Below, one piece after another: positions 1-8,963 of a stretch of DNA of 64,000 nt. This stretch comes from Parathalassolituus penaei (GTDB taxonomy: Bacteria > Pseudomonadota > Gammaproteobacteria > Pseudomonadales > Oceanobacteraceae): assembly GCF_026626885.1 (NCBI RefSeq), contig NZ_JAPNOA010000056.1, forward strand, positions 248,001 to 312,000. The letters are read 5' to 3'. Both the position numbers and the translations under genes were made by a program. The notes under the pieces were generated by a model, which searched no databases, was not told the DNA's origin, and worked only from the letters and a program-made list of their open reading frames with translations. Positions within the stretch are counted from its first letter, which is position 1. Every line of letters begins with the position of its first letter.

Positions 1-45
1 CCCGACGCTGCCTCTACTAGACTGGCATCAGAGGTGTCGAGATCT

Positions 46-534
46 ATGAATGTCGTCTTCATCAATGCCTTTGTTGAAAGCATCAACAATATTCTGGTGA
101 CCATGGCTTCCATGAGCTGTGAGTATCAGAAGCCATATATAAAGCAGGATCAGCAACCGCTGGGGGTGGTTACCGGAATGATTCCGATGGCGGGTGATAA
201 CGTCAAAGGGTCGCTGGCAATCAGCTTTTCTGAAGGTGCCATTCTGAAAATCAGCAGCAAGATGCTGGGCGAGGAAATTACCTCCCTCGAAGATGGGTGT
301 ACGGATCTGACGGGGGAAATCACCAATATGCTGTCTGGTGGTGCACGCAAGATTCTGTGGGAAAAAGGTTATGACTTTGACATGGCGCAGCCACATCTTC
401 TGACCGGAACTCAGATGATTGAACACGAAGTGACCGGGCCGGTGATGGTGATTCCATTTGTGACCCGATCAGGCCCTTTCTTTATTGAGGCGGTGTTTGC
501 CAGCCGCCTGAACCGGGCCAAGTCCATCGTCTGA
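46..534 (+). CDS. cheX: CheX-like chemotaxis phosphatase
   Basis: This 162-residue protein looks like a CheX/CheC-type phosphatase, a family that dephosphorylates CheY-P and similar response regulators in the cytoplasm. The family's active-site pattern ExxN is visible as GEITN (Glu91, Asn94), in a helix after a conserved beta segment (VKGSLAISFSE). I chose the ATG at 46 because GAGGTG (31-36) lies 9 nt upstream; an in-frame GTG at 34 overlaps that ribosome site and is less likely. Length is normal for stand-alone CheX. No other chemotaxis gene is adjacent, although a soluble chemoreceptor lies at 16.9 kb. The target response regulator cannot be told from sequence. Confidence 0.8.
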   Translation: MNVVFINAFVESINNILVTMASMSCEYQKPYIKQDQQPLGVVTGMIPMAGDNVKGSLAISFSEGAILKISSKMLGEEITSLEDGCTDLTGEITNMLSGGARKILWEKGYDFDMAQPHLLTGTQMIEHEVTGPVMVIPFVTRSGPFFIEAVFASRLNRAKSIV

Positions 535-597
535 TCTTTTCGACCGTCAGATGAATGGTATTGGAACTTTTTGCATAGAGTTTCATCTTACATACCG

Positions 598-670
598 AAA
601 TGACGATGCATCTCCGGTGAGGGCCTGTTTGCAATCCCACTCGAGACATGTCCTGGATGCATCGTCATTT
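598..670. repeat. 15-bp perfect inverted repeat
   Basis: The arms AAATGACGATGCATC (598-612) and GATGCATCGTCATTT (656-670) are perfect reverse complements separated by 43 bp. It lies in the 194-bp gap between cheX and the efflux operon. The distal arm is followed by A-rich rather than T-rich sequence, so it is not a classical terminator. It could be a bipartite operator for the efflux operon, an RNA hairpin after cheX, or a remnant of a small mobile hairpin. Confidence 0.75.
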
Positions 671-728
671 AAAAATCTGCTGACACCCCCTAAGATGCCT
701 CGACCTGTCGACTGAACGGAGCTTATCT

Positions 729-2219
729 GTGTCGGGTTTCCAACCTGCTTTGCCCACCAAGGGTTTTGCCAAAATAAAGGGTGCTTTTTGCTGGCGCTCC
801 CGTTTGCGTCTTACCCTGTTTCTGCCGCTTGTTGCTCTGGGTGCTTGTAGCACGACCCCTTCCCGAACTCTGGATATAGCTGAGCCTGAACTGGCTGGTT
901 TTTCGACGTCTGCCGCGCAGCTGCCAATGGCCGTGCGCTGGTGGCAGGAATTCCATGATCCCATGCTGAATGAACTGGTCGCGACCAGCCTGGAGGCCAA
1001 TAACGGTTTGCAAGCCGAGTGGGCGACGGTTTCCCAGTATCGTGCACTGGCGCGTCAGGCTGGAGCCGAGCGTTACCCGGAAATCAATGCCGGACTGGAA
1101 CGCCAGCAGCTGCGCAGTGATGGTCAGCTCAGCTCTGACCAATGGAGTGCCACACTTTCAACCAGTTATGAGCTGGATTTCTGGGGGCGGGTAGCAGCCC
1201 TGGATAAACAGGCCGTATTACAGGCCGATTCGCGTGAACGTGTTGCTCGGGTCGAAGCCAATACCGTGGCCGCGCAGGTCAGTCTGGCCTGGTATGGCCT
1301 GATTGCCAGCAGTCGTCAGCAACAGTTACTGCAGCAACAGAAACAGCGTACCGAGCAATTACTGGAAAGTACGCGAGGTCGTTATCAGCGCGGTCAGGCG
1401 GCTGTTACCGACATCTGGCAACAACAGCAATTGCTGGCGGCACTGCAATCCGAGCTGGATGTGGCGGCCGGGCAGCAGCGTTTGTACTGGCAACAGCTGG
1501 CGCTCTGGACTGGTCGGGGCGAGTGGTTGCTGCCGGGTGATGCAACCGCGCGTTTCCAGAAGGAGCTTCCGGGACGCCACTTGCCAAACAACGAGCTGGC
1601 CGCCGACGAGATTGCCCTGAGTGCCTTGCAACAAAGGCCGGATGTTGAACAAGCCTGGCTCGATTTGCAGGCTGCCGATGCCGGAGTGGCCGCCGCCGTT
1701 GCGAATCGTTATCCGCGTTTTACCCTCTCCGCCACGGTTGGCACTGAAAGCCCGTCGGTTTCTGGTTTGTTCGACAGCTGGTTTTCCTCACTGACCGCCG
1801 GACTGGTTATGCCGGTTCTGGACGCCGGTAATCGCAAGGCCGCAGTGGATGCCCAGCAGGCCGCTGCTCAGGCTGCGTTGTACCGATACCAGCAGGTGTT
1901 GCTGGAAGCGGCTACCGAAGTTCAGGAGGCGCTGGTGAATACCGATACCGCACGGCGTCAGTTGCAGGGTATTGATGAGCAGCTGGCGTTGGCGACTCGT
2001 ACCGAGGATTACCAGACCAGTGGTTATCACAAAGGCGTTGTGACCTATCCGCAATTGCTGGATGCCCAGAAGTCTCGTCTTGAGCTGGAGAATCAGCAGC
2101 TCAGCGCTCGCTGGCAACTGGTGCAATACCGCATCCAATTGTATCGCGCCCTCAGTCACGCCGATTTTCCGGCCAATGTCTCTGACGATCAGGTCTCTGA
2201 CTCAAAGGTTTCCGAATGA
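729..2219 (+). CDS. Outer-membrane efflux lipoprotein, NodT/OprM type
   Basis: First gene of a tripartite RND efflux operon; the product (496 aa) would be the trimeric outer-membrane channel. An N-terminal export signal ends in a lipobox (LVALGAC, Cys40), as in NodT/OprM proteins. Two long outer-membrane-efflux repeats follow, with features such as VRWWQEFHDPMLN, YELDFWGRV and the second-repeat LPNNELAADEIALSALQQRPD. The start is GTG with GGAG about 8 nt upstream; an ATG start is not available nearby. Its stop overlaps the next start (ATGA, 2216-2219), so the three genes are translationally coupled. Substrate is unknown. Confidence 0.9.
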   Translation: MSGFQPALPTKGFAKIKGAFCWRSRLRLTLFLPLVALGACSTTPSRTLDIAEPELAGFSTSAAQLPMAVRWWQEFHDPMLNELVATSLEANNGLQAEWATVSQYRALARQAGAERYPEINAGLERQQLRSDGQLSSDQWSATLSTSYELDFWGRVAALDKQAVLQADSRERVARVEANTVAAQVSLAWYGLIASSRQQQLLQQQKQRTEQLLESTRGRYQRGQAAVTDIWQQQQLLAALQSELDVAAGQQRLYWQQLALWTGRGEWLLPGDATARFQKELPGRHLPNNELAADEIALSALQQRPDVEQAWLDLQAADAGVAAAVANRYPRFTLSATVGTESPSVSGLFDSWFSSLTAGLVMPVLDAGNRKAAVDAQQAAAQAALYRYQQVLLEAATEVQEALVNTDTARRQLQGIDEQLALATRTEDYQTSGYHKGVVTYPQLLDAQKSRLELENQQLSARWQLVQYRIQLYRALSHADFPANVSDDQVSDSKVSE

Positions 2220-3409
2220 ACAAGAAAGTACTGAATGCCGCCATGCTGGTGGGCCTGCTGGCGGCCGGTGTGGCGGTTGCTGGCTGGATTTTGACCTCTG
2301 CGCCGAAACCGGTGCGGGTCAAACCGGAAGTGAAAGCGCGACTGGTGGATGTTCTGCCGATCGAAACCAGCCAGCAGTCGCCATACTGGCAAGCCGGTGG
2401 CGAAGTGCAGGCGGCGGTGAGTCTGGTATTGCAGCCACGTGTGAGTGGTCGGGTTCAGACGGTGGCCGTTGATGCCGTTCCCGGTGCTGTATTAAAAGCC
2501 GGTGCTGAACTGGTGCGGCTGGATACAGCGGATTTTGAGGCGGTGGTAGCCCAACGTCAGGCGGCGCTGGAGCAGGCGCAGGCCGATTTGCAGATCGAAC
2601 AGGGGCAGGCTGCGCTGGCGGCTGACGAGTACCGCATGAGTGGTGCGCGCCTGAAAGGGGATGACGAGGCACTGGTGTTGCGCAAGCCGCAACGGCGCAA
2701 GGCGGAAGCGGCGGTGGCCAGTGCCCGTGCGGCACTGGAGCAGGCGCGTCTGGATCTCAGATACAGCAAGGTCACCATGCCGTTTACGGGCCAGATCAGC
2801 AGTCGTAGTGTCGCTCCGGGAGCGCAGGTGTCGACTTCAACCGAGCTGTTCAGTCTGGTCAGCACCGAACATTTCTGGATTGAGGTAAAAGTACCTCGTG
2901 CGTTTCTCCCCATGCTGGATATGCAGGGCCGTGTGACGTTGTCGCATCCGGCCTGGAACGGCCAGACCCGGCATGGCCGCATTCTGCATCGTCTTCCGGA
3001 TGTCGACAGCAGTGACCGCATGGCGCGTCTGCTGGTCGATGTCGAAGATCCGTTGGCGCTGGCAGCATCTGGCCCAGCCTTGCTGATTAATGATTATGTC
3101 GAAGTAAAATTGCCGGGACGGGAGTTGCCTGATGCCATTCAGGTGCCTCTGGAGCAACTCGATAATCAGGATCGCATCTGGGTGGTCAACAATAGCACTC
3201 TCCAGCAGCGCACGCTGACGGTTGCCTGGCATGGTCGTGAATATGCCTGGGTAACAGGTGGTTTTGAGGCCGGTGATCAGTTGCTGAAAGGCCGTGTGGA
3301 TGCTGCAACGCCGGGAATGGCGGTGCGAGTTAATCAGCCAGCGTCGGAGTCGGGTTCTGCCGGTGAGTCGGTTGGTTTGTCCGAGGCAAGCGGGAGCGGT
3401 AAGCCATGA
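2216..3409 (+). CDS. RND efflux periplasmic adaptor (HlyD/MFP family)
   Basis: The 397-residue membrane fusion protein bridges the inner-membrane pump and the outer-membrane channel. An N-terminal membrane anchor (about residues 8-27) is followed by a lipoyl-like half (QPRVSGRVQTVAVDAVPGAV), a coiled-coil hairpin rich in Ala/Gln/Glu (about 105-185), the second lipoyl half (YSKVTMPFTGQISSRSVAPG) and a beta-barrel region. It overlaps both neighbours by ATGA. The Ser/Gly-rich C-terminal tail is variable in the family. Order OMF-MFP-RND with the channel gene first is common in Pseudomonas-like efflux operons. Confidence 0.92.
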   Translation: MNKKVLNAAMLVGLLAAGVAVAGWILTSAPKPVRVKPEVKARLVDVLPIETSQQSPYWQAGGEVQAAVSLVLQPRVSGRVQTVAVDAVPGAVLKAGAELVRLDTADFEAVVAQRQAALEQAQADLQIEQGQAALAADEYRMSGARLKGDDEALVLRKPQRRKAEAAVASARAALEQARLDLRYSKVTMPFTGQISSRSVAPGAQVSTSTELFSLVSTEHFWIEVKVPRAFLPMLDMQGRVTLSHPAWNGQTRHGRILHRLPDVDSSDRMARLLVDVEDPLALAASGPALLINDYVEVKLPGRELPDAIQVPLEQLDNQDRIWVVNNSTLQQRTLTVAWHGREYAWVTGGFEAGDQLLKGRVDAATPGMAVRVNQPASESGSAGESVGLSEASGSGKP

Positions 3410-6400
3410 CAACGCCCGCCAATCTGTTAAACGCACCGGGCCCTGTGGCCTGGATGGCACGTCACGGGGTTGCGCCCAATCTGCTGATGGCACTGCTGAT
3501 TGTCGGTGGCTTCCTGATGTCGCTGTATATCCGCAAGGAATTTATCCCGCAATACGAAGCCGACATGGTGATTGTGTCGGTGGCCTACCCGGGCGCGACG
3601 CCCGCGGAAATGGCACAGGGCGTGGTGCTGCCGATCGAAAATGAGTTGGCCACCCTTGATGGCTTCAAAAACGTTAACGTTACGGTTACCCAGGGTTCGG
3701 CTACTGTGACGGTTGAGCTGCAAAACGGCGTGGATCGCCAGCAGGCGTATCAGGACATCCAGCAAGCCGTAAATCGTATCACCACCTTCCCGGCCCAGAT
3801 GGAGCAGCCGCTGGTGGCGATTGCCAGTCGTGCCATCAGTGTGATGGAGCTGGCGCTGTTTGGCCCGGTTGATCGTTATGAACTCAAGCGTCTGGCGGAG
3901 TCGGTGAAGGATCAGTTGCTGGCATCGCCGGGGGTATCCAAGGTGGAGCTGACTGGTGTGCCGGATGAAGAAATTCATATCGAGATTGCCCAGGCAGAAC
4001 TGCAACGTTATGGCCTGACGCTGGCGCAGGTTGCCAGTCTGGTAGGGGGGAATGCGCTGGAGCAGAGCGCTGGCACAGTAAGGACCGCAGGAGGCGATAT
4101 TCTGGTGACGCTGGATGACCGTCGTTATCGTGCGCGCGAGTTTCTTGATCTGCCGTTAATCACCGATGCCAGTGGTGTGCAGTTGCGGGTGGGGGATATT
4201 GCCACGGTCACTGAAGGTTTCAGTGACACCAACGAGCTGGTGACCTACAACGGTGAAGACGCCATTCGTATGGATATTTATCGGGCCGAGCAGGAAACCC
4301 CGCTGACCGTTACCAAAGCCGCCTACGAATCGCTGGAGCAGATTCTGCCGCAGCTGCCACCGGGTATCAGCCTGATCGTGACCGATGACGATGGCAAAAC
4401 CTATAACCAGCGCGTGGGCCTGTTGCTGAAAAACGCCGTTATTGGTCTGGTGCTGGTGATGGTGCTACTCAGTATGTTCCTTGAATACCGGTTGGCGTTC
4501 TGGGTCACCATGGGGATTCCGACGGCGTTTCTGGGGTCGTTGTTATTGCTGCCCGCGATGGATATGTCGATCAACATGATCTCGATGTTTGCTTTCATCG
4601 TGGCGCTCGGGATTGTGGTCGACGACGCCATCATTGCTGGTGAAAACATCTATGAACATATGCAGGGCGGCATGCCGTTCCGCGATGCGGCGGTGTTGGG
4701 GGCTCGGGAAGTCTCCGGACCACTGGCGTTTGCGATTCTGACTAACGTGGCGGCTTTTCTGCCCTTGCTGGCGTTGCCGGGGATTATGGGCAAGCTGTTT
4801 ATTGCCATCCCGGTGGTGGTGATCAGCTGCTTCCTGATTTCCTGGGTCGAAGCCCTGTTTATCCTGCCGTCGCATCTGGCTCATCTGAGCGAGCAGCCAT
4901 CCAGTCGTCTGGGCCGTTATATGGATGCATTACAGATGCGTTGTGACCGTATGCTCAGGCGTTTTATCCAGAACGGTTATCGTCCGGCGCTGGAGGGAAG
5001 TCTCAACCGACCTGGGCTGACACTGGTGCTGGCGTTGGTGTTGCTGCTGATGGTGCTGGCATGGCCTGCCAGTGGACGGATGGGCTTCAGTATGTTCCCG
5101 CGTCTGGAAGGTGATTTTGCGGTGGCCACCGTTGAGTTGCCTTCCAATGCGCCGTTCTCGCAAGCACGCGACGTGCGTGAGCGCCTGGAAAAGGCACTGC
5201 GTGATGTAGTAGCGCCGATCGAGGCCGGCGGCAAGCCGGTGCTGGTGAGTGTACAGGGCACTATTTCCGGTACTGAAGTGGAAGTGGAAGCACGGATGGT
5301 GGATTCCGAGGTTCGCCCGCTCAGCACTCACGAAGTGGCACGTTTGTGGCGCGAACAGCTGGGGGAAATGGCCGGTATTCGCAGTCTGGTGTTTGATTCC
5401 GAGCGCGGAGGTGGTCCTTCGGGTGGTGCTGGTCTTACCGTTGAATTACGAGGTTCGGATACTGATCAGTTGCGTCTGGCCAGTGAGGAGCTGGGTCAGT
5501 TTATGGCGGAAATCGGCGGTGTGAAGGATGTTGCCAACAGCTTCACCAACGGTAAACCGCAGTGGAACCTGCAGCTGACGGATGCTGGACGCAGCCTGGG
5601 CTTGAGCGCTGACGATATTGCCAGCCAGGTGCGGGCAGCGATTTACGGCGCGCGCGCTTTGCGTCAGCAACGTCAGAGCAGCGAAGTGACGGTGCTGGTA
5701 CGGGTTCCAGAGCAGGAGCGTGAATTTGCCGCAGATATCCGGCGTTTGCTGATTCGTACCGGGTCCGGCCAGTTTGTGCCGTTGTCCGAAGTGGCCGATG
5801 TGGAGATTACCAACGCGCCCGCCAAAATCACTCGGCGTAACGGCCGCCAGATTCTGCAGCTGACAGCAGAAGTGGAGCCTCGTGAGCAAATTCCAGCGGT
5901 GATGAAGGTGTTGCGTGAAGAAGCTTTCCCGCAAATGCAGGCGCGTTATCCGGCCATCGATTTTGGTTTCAGCGGTCGCCAGGCCGATACCACCGAAAGC
6001 ATGAGTGCCATGCAGTTATATGGTTTCTTCTCGTTACTGCTGATCTACGCGCTGCTGGCTATTCCATTCCGCAGTTACAGCCAGCCGTTACTGATCATGC
6101 TGGTGATTCCATTCGGGGCGGGTGGTGCGTTCCTGGGCCATATGATGCTCGGTTATAGCCTGTCACTGATGAGTGTAATGGGGATTGTGGCACTGGCCGG
6201 GGTGGTGGTGAACGACAGTCTGATTCTGGTGGATTACGCCAACCGTGTGCGCCGCGAAAAAGGTCTGGACGCCTGGACGGCGGTACGGGATGCCGGTGTT
6301 CGACGTTTCCGGCCGATTCTGCTGACCACTCTTACTACCTTCGGGGGGCTGGCACCGATGGTGTTTGAGACCTCACGACAGGCACAGTTTATTACTCCGA

Positions 6401-6558
6401 TGGCGGTGTCGTTAGGTTTCGGCATCCTGTTCACCACCTTTGTGTGCCTGCTGGTGTTGCCAGCGATTTATGTGCTTCTGGATAACGCCCTTGCTCGTCT
6501 GGGATTGCGGGATGAACCGGTAGCGGGTGAGGAAAATAGCGGGCCGGTGTTGCCGTAA
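3406..6558 (+). CDS. RND-family efflux permease
   Basis: This is a full-length (1050 aa) proton-driven inner-membrane pump of the AcrB/MexB superfamily. Twelve membrane segments are expected in the 1+5 / 1+5 pattern with two large periplasmic loops. The N-terminal helix (LLMALLIVGGFLMSLYIRKE), the TM4 region GIVVDDAIIAGENIYEH with its conserved Asp pair, and the second-half counterpart GVVVNDSLILVDYANRVR are readable. The second half has Asn-Asp in place of Asp-Asp, as usual. The sequence is nearer to the divergent HAE1-like permeases than to AcrB itself; the transported compound cannot be predicted. It is the last gene of the coupled operon. Confidence 0.92.
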   Translation: MTTPANLLNAPGPVAWMARHGVAPNLLMALLIVGGFLMSLYIRKEFIPQYEADMVIVSVAYPGATPAEMAQGVVLPIENELATLDGFKNVNVTVTQGSATVTVELQNGVDRQQAYQDIQQAVNRITTFPAQMEQPLVAIASRAISVMELALFGPVDRYELKRLAESVKDQLLASPGVSKVELTGVPDEEIHIEIAQAELQRYGLTLAQVASLVGGNALEQSAGTVRTAGGDILVTLDDRRYRAREFLDLPLITDASGVQLRVGDIATVTEGFSDTNELVTYNGEDAIRMDIYRAEQETPLTVTKAAYESLEQILPQLPPGISLIVTDDDGKTYNQRVGLLLKNAVIGLVLVMVLLSMFLEYRLAFWVTMGIPTAFLGSLLLLPAMDMSINMISMFAFIVALGIVVDDAIIAGENIYEHMQGGMPFRDAAVLGAREVSGPLAFAILTNVAAFLPLLALPGIMGKLFIAIPVVVISCFLISWVEALFILPSHLAHLSEQPSSRLGRYMDALQMRCDRMLRRFIQNGYRPALEGSLNRPGLTLVLALVLLLMVLAWPASGRMGFSMFPRLEGDFAVATVELPSNAPFSQARDVRERLEKALRDVVAPIEAGGKPVLVSVQGTISGTEVEVEARMVDSEVRPLSTHEVARLWREQLGEMAGIRSLVFDSERGGGPSGGAGLTVELRGSDTDQLRLASEELGQFMAEIGGVKDVANSFTNGKPQWNLQLTDAGRSLGLSADDIASQVRAAIYGARALRQQRQSSEVTVLVRVPEQEREFAADIRRLLIRTGSGQFVPLSEVADVEITNAPAKITRRNGRQILQLTAEVEPREQIPAVMKVLREEAFPQMQARYPAIDFGFSGRQADTTESMSAMQLYGFFSLLLIYALLAIPFRSYSQPLLIMLVIPFGAGGAFLGHMMLGYSLSLMSVMGIVALAGVVVNDSLILVDYANRVRREKGLDAWTAVRDAGVRRFRPILLTTLTTFGGLAPMVFETSRQAQFITPMAVSLGFGILFTTFVCLLVLPAIYVLLDNALARLGLRDEPVAGEENSGPVLP

Positions 6559-6631
6559 GTGATGACCACATCAAACCGGCTCATGGCCGCAATGTGGATC
6601 AGTGAAGGACTTTTAAACAGCTCTGATCATT

Positions 6632-6896
6632 GATTTCCGAATTTGGCCCAGCGCAGCTGGCTGCCCAATGCCCATCTGGGCGAGCCGGGATTCGCCGCAA
6701 CGGCCGACCCAGCCGGGGCATAGATGCCCCGCAAGGCCCGTTGGCACAGGGATGTGCCATCGGGCCGGGGGCGAAACGCCGTTGTCGGAGAATACCGGGA
6801 AAACGAGCCCAGCCGGGCAAAGCAGGGGGAGGCCCGCCCGGCCGGGGGACAAGGTCCCCCAAGAGGGCATACGGGTGTGCCAATTAACAAGCCGAG
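6632..6896. repeat. GC-rich hairpin-rich dispersed repeat, copy 1
   Basis: This about 265-bp segment closely matches a second copy at 59202-59464. It contains several exact stems: GGGGCAT/ATGCCCC (6715-6730), GGCCCG-T-TGGCAC/GTGCCA-T-CGGGCC around a 6-nt loop (6735-6766), GCCC/GGGC (6807-6818) and GGGGGAC/GTCCCCC around AAG (6844-6860). In the compared copies the changes near these stems fall in loops (AG to GG; agcc to agtc). Open frames exist in most frames because of the base composition, but none has a good ribosome site. It is probably a non-autonomous element or a structured RNA. Confidence 0.8.
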
Positions 6897-6958
6897 CAGA
6901 TCGAGATCATCCGATGCGGCAACGAAGTGTACGAATGCCGACAGGTGCTTAACTGATC
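6880..6958. repeat. 79-bp repeat module, copy 1
   Basis: The segment starting CCAATTAACAAGCC and ending GGTGCTTAACTGATC aligns without gaps to 42177-42255. Its first 15 bp also form the right end of the GC-rich repeat here and at 59.2 kb. In one + frame it reads QAEQIEIIRCGNEVYECR followed by QVLN and a stop. That would fit a transposase C-terminal remnant, but I do not recognise the family. Confidence 0.65.
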
Positions 6959-7109
6959 ACATTGGCCTATAGCTGGTTTTATGTTTTATAAGGTTTTTTG
7001 TGTAGTGATTAGTTGTTTGTTGAGCATAAGTAGCCATTAAAGCCTGATTCCATCGACGTCGGCTGTTATAGTGCGCGCCTTTTTGCGTTTACCGACGAGG
7101 CCCGCACGT

Positions 7110-8687
7110 ATGTCCTATCTGCGCGAGTTCGCCCGAACTTTCTCTCACAATCCCCGAAACGATCTGCTTTCCGGCCTGACCGTTGCCCTGGCTCTGGTAC
7201 CGGAAGCGGTGGCGTTTGCGTTTGTAGCCGGTGTGCATCCACTGGTGGGTTTGTACGCGGCATTTATGGTGGGACTGGTTACTTCTTTGCTGGGCGGTCG
7301 GCCTGGCATGATTTCCGGTGCGGCCGGTGCGCTGGCGGTGGTGATGGTTTCGCTGGTGGCCGAAGCTGAACGCGCTTACGGCGCCGGTTCTGGTGTGCAG
7401 TACCTGTTTGCCACCGTTATTCTGATGGGCATTCTGCAGATAAGTGCTGGTTTCTTCCGGCTTGGCAAATTTATCCGGCTGGTGCCACACCCGGTGATGC
7501 TGGGGTTTGTGAATGGTCTGGCGATTGTGATCTTTCTGGCGCAGCTGCCACAACTGCAGGTATCAACCCCGGAAGGCAAGTGGGGTTGGCTCAGTGGTGA
7601 GTGGCTGTCCGGCATTTCGCTGTATGTGATGCTGGGTCTGATTGCTTTGACCATGGCCATCATTATTAACCTGCCAAAACTCACCAAAGCGGTGCCATCG
7701 GCATTGGCAGCCATTGTAGTGGTGAGTCTGGTGGCTATCGGTTTTGGCCTTGATACCCGCACCGTGGGAGACATGGCCAGTATCGCCGGTGGTTTACCGC
7801 AACTGGCGGTTCCGGTAGTGCCGTTTACACTGGATACGCTGCTTTTTATCCTGCCTTACGCAGTGATTCTGGCGGCGATTGGTCTGATTGAATCCCTGCT
7901 GACCGTGACCGTTATCGACGAAATGACCAACACTCGTGGTCGCGGTAATCAGGAGTGTGTGGCACAGGGGATCGCCAATATTGCGACCGGTTTTATCGGC
8001 GGCATGGGTGGTTGCGCCATGATCGGCCAGAGCATGATTAACGTCAGCTCCGGTGGCCAGGGGCGTTTGTCGGGGCTTGCAGCGGCCTTGTTCCTGCTGA
8101 GTTTTATCCTGTTTGCTTCACCGCTGATTGAGCAGATTCCAATTGCGGCGCTGGTGGGGGTGATGTTTATGGTGGTAATTGGCACCTTCGAATGGGCCAG
8201 TTTCCGCATTGTTGGCAAGGTGCCACGCCATGATGCCTTTGTGCTGATTCTGGTGTCTGTGGTGACGGTATTTACCGATCTCGCGATTGCGGTGATTACT
8301 GGTGTGATTGTGTCGGCACTGGTGTTTGCCTGGCAGCACGCGCGCCGCATTGGAGTAAAGGCATCGGTTCTGAACAACGGTGGCAAGTTATACCAGCTGG
8401 ATGGGCCGCTGTTTTTTGGTTCGGTGACGGCCTTTCGGGATGCGTTTGATGTTCAGAATGACCCTGAGCAGGTTTACATCGACTTTGCCAGCAGCCGGGT
8501 GTGTGATCATTCGGCGCTGGAGGCGATAGATACCCTGGCTGACCGCTATCAGGAAGCTGGCAAGCAGTTGCATTTGTTGCACCTCAGTGAGGAGTGCCGG
8601 GGTCTGCTGAAAAAAGCTGGCAGCCTGTGTGAAGTTAACGTGATTGAAGATCCTCGGTATCGATTGGCAGTTGACGAGCTTTCCTGA
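7110..8687 (+). CDS. SulP-family anion transporter with STAS domain
   Basis: The 525-aa protein is an inner-membrane SLC26/SulP transporter for an inorganic anion (sulfate, bicarbonate or a similar ion). Residues about 20-400 hold 10-14 membrane segments, including the N-terminal signature [20 protein letters not shown] cytoplasmic STAS domain follows (about 415-525; [18 protein letters not shown]). I start at the ATG at 7110, with ACGAGG at 7095-7100; the in-frame GTG at 7071 lacks a ribosome site. It stands alone, so neither a carbonic anhydrase partner nor a cysteine-biosynthesis gene helps to define the substrate. Confidence 0.9.
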   Translation: MSYLREFARTFSHNPRNDLLSGLTVALALVPEAVAFAFVAGVHPLVGLYAAFMVGLVTSLLGGRPGMISGAAGALAVVMVSLVAEAERAYGAGSGVQYLFATVILMGILQISAGFFRLGKFIRLVPHPVMLGFVNGLAIVIFLAQLPQLQVSTPEGKWGWLSGEWLSGISLYVMLGLIALTMAIIINLPKLTKAVPSALAAIVVVSLVAIGFGLDTRTVGDMASIAGGLPQLAVPVVPFTLDTLLFILPYAVILAAIGLIESLLTVTVIDEMTNTRGRGNQECVAQGIANIATGFIGGMGGCAMIGQSMINVSSGGQGRLSGLAAALFLLSFILFASPLIEQIPIAALVGVMFMVVIGTFEWASFRIVGKVPRHDAFVLILVSVVTVFTDLAIAVITGVIVSALVFAWQHARRIGVKASVLNNGGKLYQLDGPLFFGSVTAFRDAFDVQNDPEQVYIDFASSRVCDHSALEAIDTLADRYQEAGKQLHLLHLSEECRGLLKKAGSLCEVNVIEDPRYRLAVDELS

Positions 8688-8963
8688 AACCAGTTGTTGC
8701 AGCTACAGCTATTACCCGTGTTGGTAATAGCTGTTATTCTCTTGATCGGAATCAAATGCCCGCTTCTGCATATAGAGTTGATTGTCAGTATGTCTTTCCA
8801 GGCGATGTCGCTTTTGATTGCTGTATCTGAATTGTGTTTATCTATGTAAGGTCGCTCTGTCTGCATCGGAGAGTGACGTAAAGTTCGCCCAAAATTGAAT
8901 AGCCGTACTCGTGCCGGGATATACCCGCAACGAGCCACTCGAAAATAGCTGGAATTATTAATA

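Noticed and set aside
6880-6958. Resemblance to an integron attC site (TTAACAAGCC … GCTTAAC)
   Set aside because: No properly placed GTTRRRY/RYYYAAC pair exists in either orientation and there is no integrase or cassette gene nearby.
6613-6972. Several open frames of 80-94 codons on both strands in the GC-rich repeat
   Set aside because: They come from stop-poor GC-rich DNA, overlap in all frames and lack ribosome sites. Similar frames in copy 2 reflect nucleotide rather than protein conservation.
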